In this document: piece after piece, positions 27,472 through 36,007 of the stretch
How the letters are laid out: each line of letters opens with the position of its first letter
How positions within the stretch are numbered: the stretch's first letter is position 1
Assembly (NCBI GenBank): GCA_027452005.1
Contig: DAIDHF010000010.1
Span: forward strand, 1 to 64,000
DNA: 64,000 nucleotides
From: Acidimicrobiales bacterium
GTDB taxonomy: Bacteria > Actinomycetota > Acidimicrobiia > Acidimicrobiales > JAKAVM01
Direction of reading: 5' to 3'
The notes under the pieces: model-generated
Told to the model about the DNA's origin: nothing
Databases searched by the model: none
What the model saw: the letters and a program-made list of their open reading frames with translations, nothing else
Made by a program: the position numbers and the translations under genes

Positions 27472-27999
27472 TTAGATGGCCACTACCGGGACATCTGTTT
27501 CCCGTCGGTGAAGGTCCACATCAAAGAGACTTGGTTGGTGAGCAATATCTTGTCCCGGCTTGAGGGATTTTTTATTCTCAAGGGTGACCAGTGCTGTGTC
27601 GACCTCATCAATCACACCTTCCAAGGGAAGAACATTGAACACGCCCTGTCCACCTTGAAGCGCGTTTATAAGCTCCTTCCGCGACCTAACGAGTATCGCA
27701 CTTGCATCTGTCATTACAATGTTCACACTTGACAGGTTTTCATCCAAAATGCTCTCCAAGCAGTCAATGGCCTTTCTCGCACGCCTGAGTGAAACACCTG
27801 CATCCAAAAGTCGCTTAATAACTTTGAGTCCAACTATGTCCAGGTAAGAATAGAGTCGAGTCCTGCCAGTCCCACTACCCCGGTCTACCGATGGAACTAG
27901 AAGGCCAGTGCGAGCCCAGTAATCTAGCTGGCGGTAGGAGATCCCGACAATCTTGCAAACCTGGGCTCCCCTATAACCTTCGACCAAATTGAGCTCCAT
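27472..27999 (-). CDS. MerR-family transcriptional regulator
   Basis: This 175-residue protein has a MerR winged helix-turn-helix near the N-terminus (YRGAQVCKIVGISYRQLDYW and ARTGLLVPS), then RLYSYLDIVGLKVIKRLLDA and a helical dimerisation and effector part. No Cys cluster typical of metal-sensing MerR proteins is present. In mycobacteria the equivalent gene (Rv1830-like) lies beside DUF151 and garA, as here. It directly precedes gcvT and may regulate the glycine cleavage genes, which is inference from position. Confidence 0.85.
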   Translation of the reverse strand: MELNLVEGYRGAQVCKIVGISYRQLDYWARTGLLVPSVDRGSGTGRTRLYSYLDIVGLKVIKRLLDAGVSLRRARKAIDCLESILDENLSSVNIVMTDASAILVRSRKELINALQGGQGVFNVLPLEGVIDEVDTALVTLENKKSLKPGQDIAHQPSLFDVDLHRRETDVPVVAI

Positions 28000-28080
28000 T
28001 TTTCTCCCCGACCTTTCGTCGCGCCCTTTTCACATGATCCCCTAAGAGCTAAGTAAGTGTATAAACATTAGCTTGAGGTC

Positions 28081-28131
28081 TAGTTACCAAGATGTAGTTA
28101 CACCATTGTATGTCAAGCAAAGGTCAAGGTC
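28081..28131 (-). promoter_or_regulatory. Candidate regulator-binding repeats upstream of the second merR gene
   Basis: In the 238-bp gap between DUF151 and merR the plus strand shows TAGTTAC twice (28081-28087 and 28095-28101), 14 nt apart, i.e. GTAACTA repeats on the coding strand. A TTGACA lies at 28116-28111 on the minus strand, and AAGGTC is repeated at 28120-28131. No good -10 sits at normal spacing, so the promoter itself is unsettled. Confidence 0.4.
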
Positions 28132-28237
28132 TATAGTTGGTAGCGATAATCTGGAGAATTCTTTCCAATCGTCTTAGTTCAAAAGACACAAACAGATGTT
28201 CGATAGCAAATCACGGCATTGGCTCCCCAGGTCCACT

Positions 28238-28735
28238 CTACGACTGAAAATCCTCCGGGCGAACTGTATCGAGGAAACCCTTGAATTGACTGACAATCTC
28301 CTCTGGATTCTCTTCAATCTCACCATCCTCATTTTGGAGCTCTACAGATTCACTATCCATAAGTTCCTCGGATACAAAAATTTGGGTCCCACATCTAGCG
28401 GCTAGGGCTATAGAATCAGAAGGTCGAGCTGAGATAACTAAGGTCTTTGCTCCTTGAGAGATATGTAACTCAGAAAAATATGTAGCATCTTTCAACTCGG
28501 TTACAACTACCTTGTCAACAGTTGCCCCCAACTCGTCAATTAGTTCCCTCATTAGATCATGGGTCATGGGACGTGGGGTAACAACACCCTGGAGAGAAAA
28601 TGCAATCGCAGTTGCCTCTGGAGCTCCAATAAAAATTGGCAAGACTCGTCGCCGATCATCTAACTCTTGCAAGAGCACTACGGGGGTATTTGATGTTAGA
28701 TCAACCCTTACAGCAACAAGTTCAACCGGAATCAC
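28238..28735 (-). CDS. Bifunctional nuclease-domain (DUF151) protein
   Basis: This 165-residue protein matches the DUF151 pattern: VELVAVRVDLTSNTPVVLLQ, RRVLPIFIGAPEATAIAFSL, RPMTHDLMRELIDELGATV and SARPSDSIALAARCG. The C-terminal tail is acidic. Family members have been reported to have nuclease activity, but cellular roles are unclear. It starts at GTG 28735, 10 bp after the FtsR-like gene, and belongs to the conserved garA-merR-DUF151-merR string. Confidence 0.9.
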   Translation of the reverse strand: MIPVELVAVRVDLTSNTPVVLLQELDDRRRVLPIFIGAPEATAIAFSLQGVVTPRPMTHDLMRELIDELGATVDKVVVTELKDATYFSELHISQGAKTLVISARPSDSIALAARCGTQIFVSEELMDSESVELQNEDGEIEENPEEIVSQFKGFLDTVRPEDFQS

Positions 28736-28745
28736 CTATCCATCC

Positions 28746-30182
28746 TCATCCGTCTATTGAGTTCAATACGGACCGCACCATCGCTGTTCGCATCTGCTGT
28801 CCGAGTCTTGAAAGTTCCAAAAGTGACTGGCGTGCATTTCGCTTTGCATCCGGGTTCTTCTGCTTAAGAATAGGTACGACTACTTGTTCAAAAAGTCCCA
28901 CTTCACGCTCGGCGGCCAACTTATAGATCCTGATATGTCGTGGTCCAATTCCAAACTTGGCGAACCCGGCACAAAGTCTGGCAACCGTCAGGGCGTCTTC
29001 AGAGAAAAACGTGGTTCCTGCGACTGACCTACCTGAGATCAATCCGAAAGTCATAAGTTCCTCTACAACTGAATTTGGCAGTCCAGCAGCATTTGCTAGC
29101 TCGGCTAGAGTAAGTGAGACCTCATCATTAGAGTCGACCGAGTCTTCGGAAAGGTCTTGATTTCCAACCTGATCTTGGGGTGTAGGAGCAATTTTGACTG
29201 GTGCAACTGGCCTATTTGCAGTTGGAGCTTTGAGTCCAAGACGCTCGCGTGACTCACTGGCATCTTTGCCGGGAGGAGGAGTTGACAGACCCAACGCTTC
29301 TCTAGCCTGTTGAAGCCCTTTGGTGTCTTGACTTTCCCTGGGCTGTCGATGGACTGGAGTCTGTGGTTCTTGAGGGGGCTTATCAATGGGACCGCTTTGG
29401 GACCTCTCCCCCATCGCTGCGGTCTGAGACGTAACATCGGCCAACCGAGCAGTTGGGGGTGGAGAAACCGCTCGATTATCATTGTTCTCAGCTTTCGAAC
29501 GAGTACTTGGTTCTAAAGGAGCGTTGCGGGGATCTAAAAGTGGACCAGTCTGTCGAGTCAGATTTGCAATGGTCTCCTTTGCCGAAATCTTTGTCGATCC
29601 GTCTAAGGTGTCCTTAGAACTCGCGGTCGGAACTCTGGGCTGACTAGTGTGGCCGGCATTGTCTTTAGGATTTCTTGCAACTATTGGCGGCTGGGGCAAA
29701 AAGCCTGAAGAAGCCGTTTTTGAACTCCTATCTTGAACCAGTTCCGATTCTACCTGCGAATTAGGTCTCGAGATTACTTGAGAATTCGGTTGTTGCCTTG
29801 CTGAACTTTGGGCACTTAAAACCGGTCCAACGCGAGCAGATCTCTGGCTTGACAGACGTTCAGATGGCAGTCCTTCCGATTCTCCAATATCTCCGAAATC
29901 CAGCTTGGCTTGTCCTATGTCGGCCCCAAAGTCCTCGGGATCACCGCGGAGCCGGCCCTTTATTACTTTGAGAGGGAGGAAGTTCTCTCGCTGTTGCTGC
30001 AGGATCCAGCGCAACTTATCCACGTCTTCTTGGTAAAATTTCCGATAGCCAGACGGGGTTCTCTCAGGGTCAAGTAGACCTTGACTCTCTAAGAATCGTA
30101 TTTTTGAGATAGTTACATCCGGGAAGTCTTCCTTGAGAAGACCCAAAACATCGCCTATAGACAGAAAGGAACGTGAGCTCAT
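28746..30182 (-). CDS. ftsR: FtsR-like MerR regulator with an unusually long linker
   Basis: Residues 1-80 form a MerR helix-turn-helix (LSIGDVLGLLKEDFPDVTIS, then KIRFLESQGLLDPERTPSGY). Residues from about 355 carry the second conserved domain (LTLAELANAAGLPNSVVEEL, KFGIGPRHIRIYKLAAERE). Both ends resemble Rv1828/FtsR, which activates ftsZ in corynebacteria. Those orthologues are about 250 residues, while this one has 478 because about 260 residues of Ser/Pro/Gln/Arg-rich, probably disordered sequence separate the domains. It sits 12 bp after garA. The symbol follows homology; the target is not shown here. Confidence 0.85.
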   Translation of the reverse strand: MSSRSFLSIGDVLGLLKEDFPDVTISKIRFLESQGLLDPERTPSGYRKFYQEDVDKLRWILQQQRENFLPLKVIKGRLRGDPEDFGADIGQAKLDFGDIGESEGLPSERLSSQRSARVGPVLSAQSSARQQPNSQVISRPNSQVESELVQDRSSKTASSGFLPQPPIVARNPKDNAGHTSQPRVPTASSKDTLDGSTKISAKETIANLTRQTGPLLDPRNAPLEPSTRSKAENNDNRAVSPPPTARLADVTSQTAAMGERSQSGPIDKPPQEPQTPVHRQPRESQDTKGLQQAREALGLSTPPPGKDASESRERLGLKAPTANRPVAPVKIAPTPQDQVGNQDLSEDSVDSNDEVSLTLAELANAAGLPNSVVEELMTFGLISGRSVAGTTFFSEDALTVARLCAGFAKFGIGPRHIRIYKLAAEREVGLFEQVVVPILKQKNPDAKRNARQSLLELSRLGQQMRTAMVRSVLNSIDG

Positions 30183-30194
30183 AAGGTGGTCAAC

Positions 30195-30665
30195 TTACTT
30201 TCCACTGCCGGAAAGAAAAACCAACTTAAACCTTCCCACTTGTACCTCGTCCCCCGCTGTTAGCTGTGCAAGATCGACTCGCTGACGATTGAGGTAAGTG
30301 CCATTTAGCGACCCAACGTCGTTAATCCAGTACTGTGAGTCTCTAGTGGTTATGTCACAATGCCGACGAGACACTGTCACGTCGTCAAGAAAAATGTCAC
30401 TGTCTGGATGCCGCCCTACCCGAGTAGTCTCTTGATGTAGCACAAATCTAGACCCGGCGTTAGGCCCTCGTTTGACAACCAGTATCCCAAATCCACTGTC
30501 GGGAACGGGCAAGGTAACCGAGATCTCCTCGTCTGTCTCAGAACTTTCAACAGGGCTCAGTGTTATTGTCGTCTCCGACTGATCATTATGTTCTAGGGCC
30601 GCTCCACACGACGAGCAAAAGTTGGCTACTCCTGGGTTTTTATGGCCACAATTATTACAGAACAC
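30195..30665 (-). CDS. garA: GarA-like FHA-domain regulator with N-terminal zinc ribbon
   Basis: This 156-residue protein starts at GTG 30665. Residues 1-22 form a zinc ribbon (CNNCGHKN, then CSSCGAAL). A SETTITLSP segment follows; in mycobacterial GarA an ETT motif at this place is phosphorylated by PknB/PknG. The FHA domain (about 60-150) reads VKRGPNAGSRFVL, GRHPDSDIFLDDVTVSRRH, VGSLNGTYLNR and GDEVQVGRFKLVFL, nearly identical to GarA. In mycobacteria GarA binds and controls 2-oxoglutarate dehydrogenase, glutamate dehydrogenase and glutamate synthase. The zinc ribbon is absent from mycobacterial GarA as I recall it. Confidence 0.9.
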   Translation of the reverse strand: MFCNNCGHKNPGVANFCSSCGAALEHNDQSETTITLSPVESSETDEEISVTLPVPDSGFGILVVKRGPNAGSRFVLHQETTRVGRHPDSDIFLDDVTVSRRHCDITTRDSQYWINDVGSLNGTYLNRQRVDLAQLTAGDEVQVGRFKLVFLSGSGK

Positions 30666-30721
30666 CCTACCTACACTATCTGATGGATAAATACTAGGAC
30701 TAAACGTTGAACAATCACTAG

Positions 30722-30774
30722 ATTTCCAGGATCAACCGTTGATTATTCATGGAATTTCCAGGATAAATAGTTGA
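30722..30774. promoter_or_regulatory. Paired 21-bp direct repeat with an internal palindrome upstream of garA
   Basis: ATTTCCAGGATCAACCGTTGA (30722-30742, 21 nt) recurs with three mismatches at 30754-30774. The first copy contains the near-perfect palindrome ATCAACCGTTGAT (30731-30743). The pair lies between gcvH and garA, where the promoter for the garA-ftsR operon should be. A further CGTTGA lies just upstream. Confidence 0.5.
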
Positions 30775-30820
30775 GTTTGGGGTGACTTGCTAAGTCCAGA
30801 CCTTCGAGAATCTCTAAGCC

Positions 30821-31207
30821 CTATTGCTGGTTCTCGGTAAAAGCCCTATAAGCCGTGTGGTCCATTAGCCCTGCAAACTCGTCAGGAGCAGTGGGATCTA
30901 TTGCACATATCCAGCCCTGTCCATATGGATCGGAGTTCACTAGCTCGGGTTGATCTACCAGAGCTTCATTTACCCGGATTACTTTTCCAGAAATTGGTGT
31001 ATAGATGTCTGAGACTGACTTTGTGGATTCCACCTCCCCCACGACAGCGTCCCTGTCAAAGGTGTCACCAACACTCGGCAAAGACACAAACACGATGTCT
31101 CCAAGTGAGTCTTGTGCATAATCGGTAATACCAATAACTAGCTGGTGCTCATCTTGGCGAACCCACTCGTGCTCTTGGCTGTACTTCAAATTGTCAGGAA
31201 TATTCAT
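30821..31207 (-). CDS. gcvH: Glycine cleavage system H-protein
   Basis: This 128-residue lipoyl carrier shuttles the aminomethyl group between the P-, T- and L-proteins. The lipoyl-lysine is K63 in VVGEVESTKSVSDIYTPISG. KYSQEHEWVRQDE at the start and AYRAFTENQQ at the end fit the family, as does the length. A GAGGAA motif precedes the ATG. It is separated from gcvT/P by the garA-merR block, an arrangement shared with mycobacteria. Confidence 0.96.
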   Translation of the reverse strand: MNIPDNLKYSQEHEWVRQDEHQLVIGITDYAQDSLGDIVFVSLPSVGDTFDRDAVVGEVESTKSVSDIYTPISGKVIRVNEALVDQPELVNSDPYGQGWICAIDPTAPDEFAGLMDHTAYRAFTENQQ

Positions 31208-31289
31208 TTTGCTTCCTCTTTATTGTGACTATCGAAAAACGTCGCCACGTAAGGTGAACAGTGCACTGATTTGTTGGCGTCGGCTAACT

Positions 31290-33779
31290 TTAGCGCGACC
31301 CAACTATCTCGCCAATTCGTCTTACAAATCCCCGACAAAGTTCAACTGATCTGGCCCGGGAATCCCCCTCTGCCCACACGTGAGTTATGGGTTCTTGGGT
31401 ATCTGGCACCACGAGCACCCACCCGGCTGATACTTCAATTCGAACCCCATCGACCAGGAGTGGGTCTCGATCTTGGTTAGACTCCACCAGGGTTCGCATT
31501 ACCAGCCCTTTCTGGTCAAATGGGGTCAGGGCTGTCTCATGCTCGACCCAACTCTCGGGGACCTCTCTGGCAAGTCCAGATAGGGTCATCTCACACGAGG
31601 ACAGTAGGTCAAGGAGATTTACCAAGGTAGCCGAGCCATCGAAGCTGGGTAGAAAGTCGGGAAAAATCACCGACCCGTCATGACCAAAGGCGTAGTCCAC
31701 CTCTCTTGAGCTGGCAATTTTCATGGTTTCAGCCGGGTCAAGCTTGGACAAGACAACCTCTCCTTGCTTGGAACACTCAGAAATAACGGACGCGGAGGCA
31801 GAGACCGGAAGAGCCACCATACAACCTGGCTTTTTCTCAAAGAGCAGCTTGCACATGACTCCCATAAACTCGTCGCGCCGAAGTAGTTCCCCTTTGTCAT
31901 CGACTATCGTGATCTGTTCACCTAAGGGGTGCAAGATTGCCCCGAGGTCCGCCCCTGAAGCTCTCACCAATTCAGAGATCCGGTCCACGTGAGCGTCTAG
32001 CTCAAAGTTCATTACCCCGACGGTTGATCCGAACGGGTTTATCGCCATAACATCTGCCCCCAACTTGGAGAGGACGTTGGGCATAGTAAAGCTACAAGCC
32101 CCAAAGCCATAGTCGAGAACTATCTTGAAGGACCGGGCTCGAATTGAGACTACGTCCACACTGTCGACTAGGGCCTGAGTGTAGAACTCCAAAATCCGCG
32201 GCGGGAAAGCAATATCGCCTATCTCAGCGGCCAATGCCCGGCGATAGTCTTCTCGGTAATATAGCCGTTCAATCTTTCTCCGGCTATTCTCGTCGATGTC
32301 CCCACCATCTTCCCCGAAGAACCGGATAACAACTGACTGAAAGTCGTCGTTTTCCAGGTGTACAGCAATCCCCCCCTGGGATCCAGAGGTCCGGGTATGA
32401 AAACGATGGACCGGTACCGTGGTAACCTCGAGATCTTCCACGTTGATCCCCGAAGCGTTAAGTCCGGCCATAATGGAGCGTTTTAGCATTCTGGCAGACC
32501 GGGATGAATCACGGGAGGTCACCACGGTAGATCCCCGCTTGAGAGTGGTCCCGTAGGCCATGGCCACCTTTGTAGCCAACTCCGGGGTAATGTCCACGTT
32601 GGCCAACCCGCTTACACCTAGGGCGCCGAATATACTCCGTGACCCGGTAGATTCCCAGATTATCGACGCATTGACCACGGCGAGGGCCTCAACGGTCTTG
32701 AACGGATACACCTTGACATCTCGGCTTATTATGGCCTCCTTGCCCACAAAACACTCGTCACCTAGCACCGATCCCTCTTCACAGACAACCCCCTGACGAA
32801 GGTCAGATGACCGCCCTACAATAGCACCGCGCAATTTCACCCCCTGAGCCAAATACGCGTTGTCGTGGACCACCGAGCGTTCCAACTCACAGTCTCGCCC
32901 AACCCTTACTCCAGCCCCCAGAACGCTGTAAGCCCCAATTTTCGCCCCAGGGGCGACCTTTACGTAAGGCCCGATCTGAACGGGAGGTTCAATAATGGCC
33001 GAGGGATCGATTTCCGAGCCTTGCCCGACCCAGACCCCGTCTCGGGACTCAAAGCCGGGTATCTCGATCTCGATCTTTCTATCTAATACATCGCGGTGGG
33101 CCTCCATGTAGGGCCCTAGAGCACCCACATCACTCCAGTAGCCACCAACGACGTAACCAAACAGAGGCTGACCGTCTTCAAGCAACCTCGGGAACACGTC
33201 CTGAGAAAAATCAACGGGAACCCTTGGAGAGATGTAATTCAACACGTCGGGTTCTAGAACATATATACCCGTATTTACGGTGTCTGAAAATACCTGACCC
33301 CAACCGGGTTTTTCGAGAAATCTCTCGACCGACCCATCGGCTGCCGTAATCACTATCCCAAACTCTAAGGGGTTGTCCATGGATTTCAGGGCAATGGTTG
33401 CCATAGCCCCCTTGGACTCGTGAAACTCGATAATCTCGGTCAGATTGACGTCGGTTAGTACATCACCTGAGATCACCAGGAAACGCTCAGAAAGCTCGCC
33501 AGCGGCGTTTAGAACCGACCCAGCCGTACCCAGAGGGGTCTCCTCTGTGGCATAGGCAATATGCACCCCGAACTCGCTTCCATCTCCAAAATAAGTCCTG
33601 ATCGCGTTCGCCAGGTAGGCCACAGTGATCACGATCTCTTGAATCCCGTGAGACTTGAGCAACTCAATAACGTGCTCCAGCATGGGCTTATTGGCCACCG
33701 CCAACATCGGTTTGGGCTGATAGGAGGTTAGAGGCCTCAACCGAGTTCCCTCTCCCCCTGCCATAATTACTGCCTTCAC
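31290..33779 (-). CDS. Sugar-1-phosphate nucleotidyltransferase fused to a degenerate phosphomannomutase domain
   Basis: This 829-residue protein has an N-terminal nucleotidyltransferase ([11 protein letters not shown] at 8-18, KPML, SGDVLTD near 105) like mannose-1-phosphate guanylyltransferase. A left-handed beta-helix (about 250-375) is followed by a phosphohexomutase-like region (385-829). In that region the [19 protein letters not shown] block is recognisable. However, the catalytic TASHNP motif is replaced by VHLENDD (473-479), and the metal-binding DGDGDR is not visible. So the mutase half is probably inactive and perhaps regulatory. GDP-mannose supply is the likely role. GTG start at 33779. 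Confidence 0.85.
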   Translation of the reverse strand: MKAVIMAGGEGTRLRPLTSYQPKPMLAVANKPMLEHVIELLKSHGIQEIVITVAYLANAIRTYFGDGSEFGVHIAYATEETPLGTAGSVLNAAGELSERFLVISGDVLTDVNLTEIIEFHESKGAMATIALKSMDNPLEFGIVITAADGSVERFLEKPGWGQVFSDTVNTGIYVLEPDVLNYISPRVPVDFSQDVFPRLLEDGQPLFGYVVGGYWSDVGALGPYMEAHRDVLDRKIEIEIPGFESRDGVWVGQGSEIDPSAIIEPPVQIGPYVKVAPGAKIGAYSVLGAGVRVGRDCELERSVVHDNAYLAQGVKLRGAIVGRSSDLRQGVVCEEGSVLGDECFVGKEAIISRDVKVYPFKTVEALAVVNASIIWESTGSRSIFGALGVSGLANVDITPELATKVAMAYGTTLKRGSTVVTSRDSSRSARMLKRSIMAGLNASGINVEDLEVTTVPVHRFHTRTSGSQGGIAVHLENDDFQSVVIRFFGEDGGDIDENSRRKIERLYYREDYRRALAAEIGDIAFPPRILEFYTQALVDSVDVVSIRARSFKIVLDYGFGACSFTMPNVLSKLGADVMAINPFGSTVGVMNFELDAHVDRISELVRASGADLGAILHPLGEQITIVDDKGELLRRDEFMGVMCKLLFEKKPGCMVALPVSASASVISECSKQGEVVLSKLDPAETMKIASSREVDYAFGHDGSVIFPDFLPSFDGSATLVNLLDLLSSCEMTLSGLAREVPESWVEHETALTPFDQKGLVMRTLVESNQDRDPLLVDGVRIEVSAGWVLVVPDTQEPITHVWAEGDSRARSVELCRGFVRRIGEIVGSR

Positions 33780-33924
33780 CTGCCCGTTGTCACCTCAACA
33801 GCTTACTTTACTACACGGCGGTATCTCTATATCCTGGAATTCTTACCAAATCTCTCGGCAGGGCACTACACATCCTGTCCTGGTCTTTTATGTTCCAGTT
33901 ACCCCCAAATTGGCCCCAGCCTTC

Positions 33925-34749
33925 TTAGTTGGAAGGCGCCGACCGCTTGGATCTCTGAATGAAATAAAGTACTACCAAGGCGACAATAATCACCAAGAAC
34001 AAGATCCCCCCAATACTGTAAGCCAACGAGTTTGACGACAACTTGGAATCGGCTGGCGATGAAGACGGACCAGCACTCGGTGATCCTGCTACCGCGGCGT
34101 ATTGATTGTCGGCTAGCTGAATTGATGAGTTCGTGTCTATTCCGCTACTCGCACACGAGGAAACCGGACAATGAAGGGAGACGGCAAACATGTCCACCCC
34201 TGATTGAAATCCAATAATGTAAACCGTGGTATTTCCAGAACTGTCAGTTTGGAGTTCTTCTATTCCCGCAGCACCGGGTATTGATGGCACGGAAATTTTA
34301 CTTACTATTGAGGTATTTGAAGAGCCTGAGTTCTGAGAGCTTCCGGCCGACTGCATAGCTGAGACAAAACCCGAAAATGCTGTCGCCGATGAGGACGTAC
34401 TTGGAAACTGGACCGCCTCTATGTTGATTTTTACCGACGAATCGGCATTGGCAGCCCAGGTACGAATATATCCGCTTATGAGTCCAGACGAAATATCTTT
34501 GTTAAAAGTTTGAATGTCACTTTGGGACCCTTGTGCAAGCTGAGACAACATCTGAGAAGAGATCGGCCCGTTTAGATTCCCAGGAGAAACCTGGCTAAAC
34601 CCAGGTAGCGAATTTGAGAGCACTAGCGATCCAAGCGGGGCAGCGGAAGCACCAGCTAAGCCTCCTGAAAATATGGCTCCCAGTAGTAAAGCGACACTAA
34701 ATCCAGAGAGTACACGGATTTTGTTTAGACATATTGATAATACAGTCAA
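33925..34749 (-). CDS. Exported membrane-anchored protein of unknown function
   Basis: This 274-residue protein starts at TTG 34749. An N-terminal signal peptide (GFSVALLLGAIFSGGLAGAS) precedes an extracytoplasmic domain of about 190 residues with IQTFNKDISSGLISGYIRTW and a Cys pair (LHCPVSSCASS). A Pro/Ser linker leads to a C-terminal transmembrane helix (about 245-265) with a basic QRSKRS tail. This type I layout suggests a surface-exposed anchored domain. No family is recognised. It lies 42 bp after the lipoprotein gene on the same strand. Confidence 0.65.
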   Translation of the reverse strand: MTVLSICLNKIRVLSGFSVALLLGAIFSGGLAGASAAPLGSLVLSNSLPGFSQVSPGNLNGPISSQMLSQLAQGSQSDIQTFNKDISSGLISGYIRTWAANADSSVKINIEAVQFPSTSSSATAFSGFVSAMQSAGSSQNSGSSNTSIVSKISVPSIPGAAGIEELQTDSSGNTTVYIIGFQSGVDMFAVSLHCPVSSCASSGIDTNSSIQLADNQYAAVAGSPSAGPSSSPADSKLSSNSLAYSIGGILFLVIIVALVVLYFIQRSKRSAPSN

Positions 34750-34791
34750 AATTGAAAAGATCCTTTCAAGTAAAAGCGATCGTACTGCGCC

Positions 34792-35388
34792 CTATGAGAT
34801 AAACGAAAATGAGTCTGTAAACGCACTAAAAGCAGGATCAGGTGCCTTATCTGACGCTACAGACAGGGCATATATGGTTCCATTCTTGTAAAAGGCCATA
34901 ACTTCGATGTTGCCAGACTGAGTTCCATTCTCAGCCCCGGTTACAGCTTGTACTCCATTGAAGGTCCCTGAACTAAAGGTAGCCTTATTGGCAGAGCCAC
35001 CTCCAGCAGCGGAAATCTCCGACGTAACTACCCCTCCAAGTGATCCGGATAGATTGTTGGACACATCGGACTGAAGTCCAGGTGGTATTGACTCTTGGGT
35101 TACGATATAGTAATAATGAGAGTCTGCGCTCGTTGCTGTGATATTTTTCACAATTACGGGCTGATTCTGAAATGTGGTTTGCTTACTGGACGTCTGAGAC
35201 CCATTGGGCATTTTTACCGTGAAGCCATCTGAAGCAGAACCAACAGTCGAGTTAAGCCCGTATGGTGCCACTGTTCCTAGATTTGCCAGACTTGAGTTTC
35301 CCGATGGTTTAGAATTCGACGAGCAGCCTGATAAGACGACAGCAGGACAAACTATGGCAAACATCCACAATATTCTTGATCGCTTCAA
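34792..35388 (-). CDS. Predicted lipoprotein of unknown function
   Basis: The protein is about 198 residues from TTG 35388, chosen because AAGGA lies 7 nt upstream; GTG 35418 would add 10 residues. LKRSRILWMFAIVCPAVVLS followed by GC gives the lipobox VLSGC. A Ser-rich linker precedes a domain with FTVKMPNGSQTSS, VKNITATSADSHYYYIVTQE and a C-terminal YALSVASDKAPDPAFSAF. The fold resembles the small mixed alpha/beta lipoproteins that assess stress or bind ligands, but I cannot place it. Probably co-expressed with the downstream anchored protein. Confidence 0.65.
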   Translation of the reverse strand: MKRSRILWMFAIVCPAVVLSGCSSNSKPSGNSSLANLGTVAPYGLNSTVGSASDGFTVKMPNGSQTSSKQTTFQNQPVIVKNITATSADSHYYYIVTQESIPPGLQSDVSNNLSGSLGGVVTSEISAAGGGSANKATFSSGTFNGVQAVTGAENGTQSGNIEVMAFYKNGTIYALSVASDKAPDPAFSAFTDSFSFIS

Positions 35389-35465
35389 CGGTACATCCTT
35401 TTCAAATTGTCCTAACACATTTCATTTGTGCTGATCAGATCCTAGTTATCTGCCATGCAGATATG

Positions 35466-35549
35466 CCCTAGGGAGTTCCCTAGTTTGCGTATCAAATCCT
35501 CCCTAGTAATTTTGAACTTCGGCCAATCACTAACTCGGGACATCCCTAG
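35466..35549. promoter_or_regulatory. Four CCCTAG repeats in a divergent promoter region
   Basis: CCCTAG occurs at 35466-35471 (within palindromic CCCTAGGG), 35478-35483, 35501-35506 and 35544-35549 between the divergent genes at 35388 (minus) and 35633 (plus). Clustering of one hexamer in about 85 bp suggests a repeated binding site. The surrounding 240 bp have no gene. Confidence 0.35.
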
Positions 35550-35632
35550 GAAGAGATATGGACGCGACACAACTATCATTGAAACCGAGGAAAGGTTGTT
35601 GAGGTGAAATATCTAGACGAAGTCCTTGCAAA

Positions 35633-36004
35633 ATGACAGGTTCATCCTCGATATCTAATACCATGCCGCCGGAATTATTCAGTGCGCAGGCCTGGCGCCG
35701 GGAACCAGGAATTATGAAGTTTAGAGTCGGCAAAATTTGCGCCGATTCAACGCGAATTCAATTCCAGACCGCCCAGGGTTGTGAGTTAGATGTCCCAGTT
35801 GAGCTCATGGCAATTTCAATGCACCCGGGATCTACAGGGTTCAATCTTCAGGTATCTGAAGTACGCTACGAGTTCACCTTTGCTGACCCGAAAGATGGTG
35901 GTCCATTTTTTCTTCGCGTACTTGGCCTTGGGAGGGCACTTAGGGCGTTCCAGGCCGGTAAGTTGGGCCAAGGCTTTGAACGCTCAGTTGGCCTAAGACT
36001 GTGA
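35633..36004 (+). CDS. Hypothetical protein of 123 residues
   Basis: No family is recognised. From about residue 28 the protein reads as a compact beta-rich domain: MKFRVGKICADSTRIQFQTA, GCELDVPVELMAIS, VSEVRYEFTFADPKDGGP, then FFLRVLGLGRALRAFQ. The start is uncertain, since ATG 35633 lacks a clear ribosome-binding site and ATG codons at 35663 and 35714 are alternatives. Its stop lies 3 bp from the convergent gene's stop. Confidence 0.45.
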   Translation: MTGSSSISNTMPPELFSAQAWRREPGIMKFRVGKICADSTRIQFQTAQGCELDVPVELMAISMHPGSTGFNLQVSEVRYEFTFADPKDGGPFFLRVLGLGRALRAFQAGKLGQGFERSVGLRL

Positions 36005-36007
36005 ACT

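Noticed and set aside
32144-33086. Plus-strand frames opposite the nucleotidyltransferase gene
   Set aside because: Antisense shadows of a well-supported gene.
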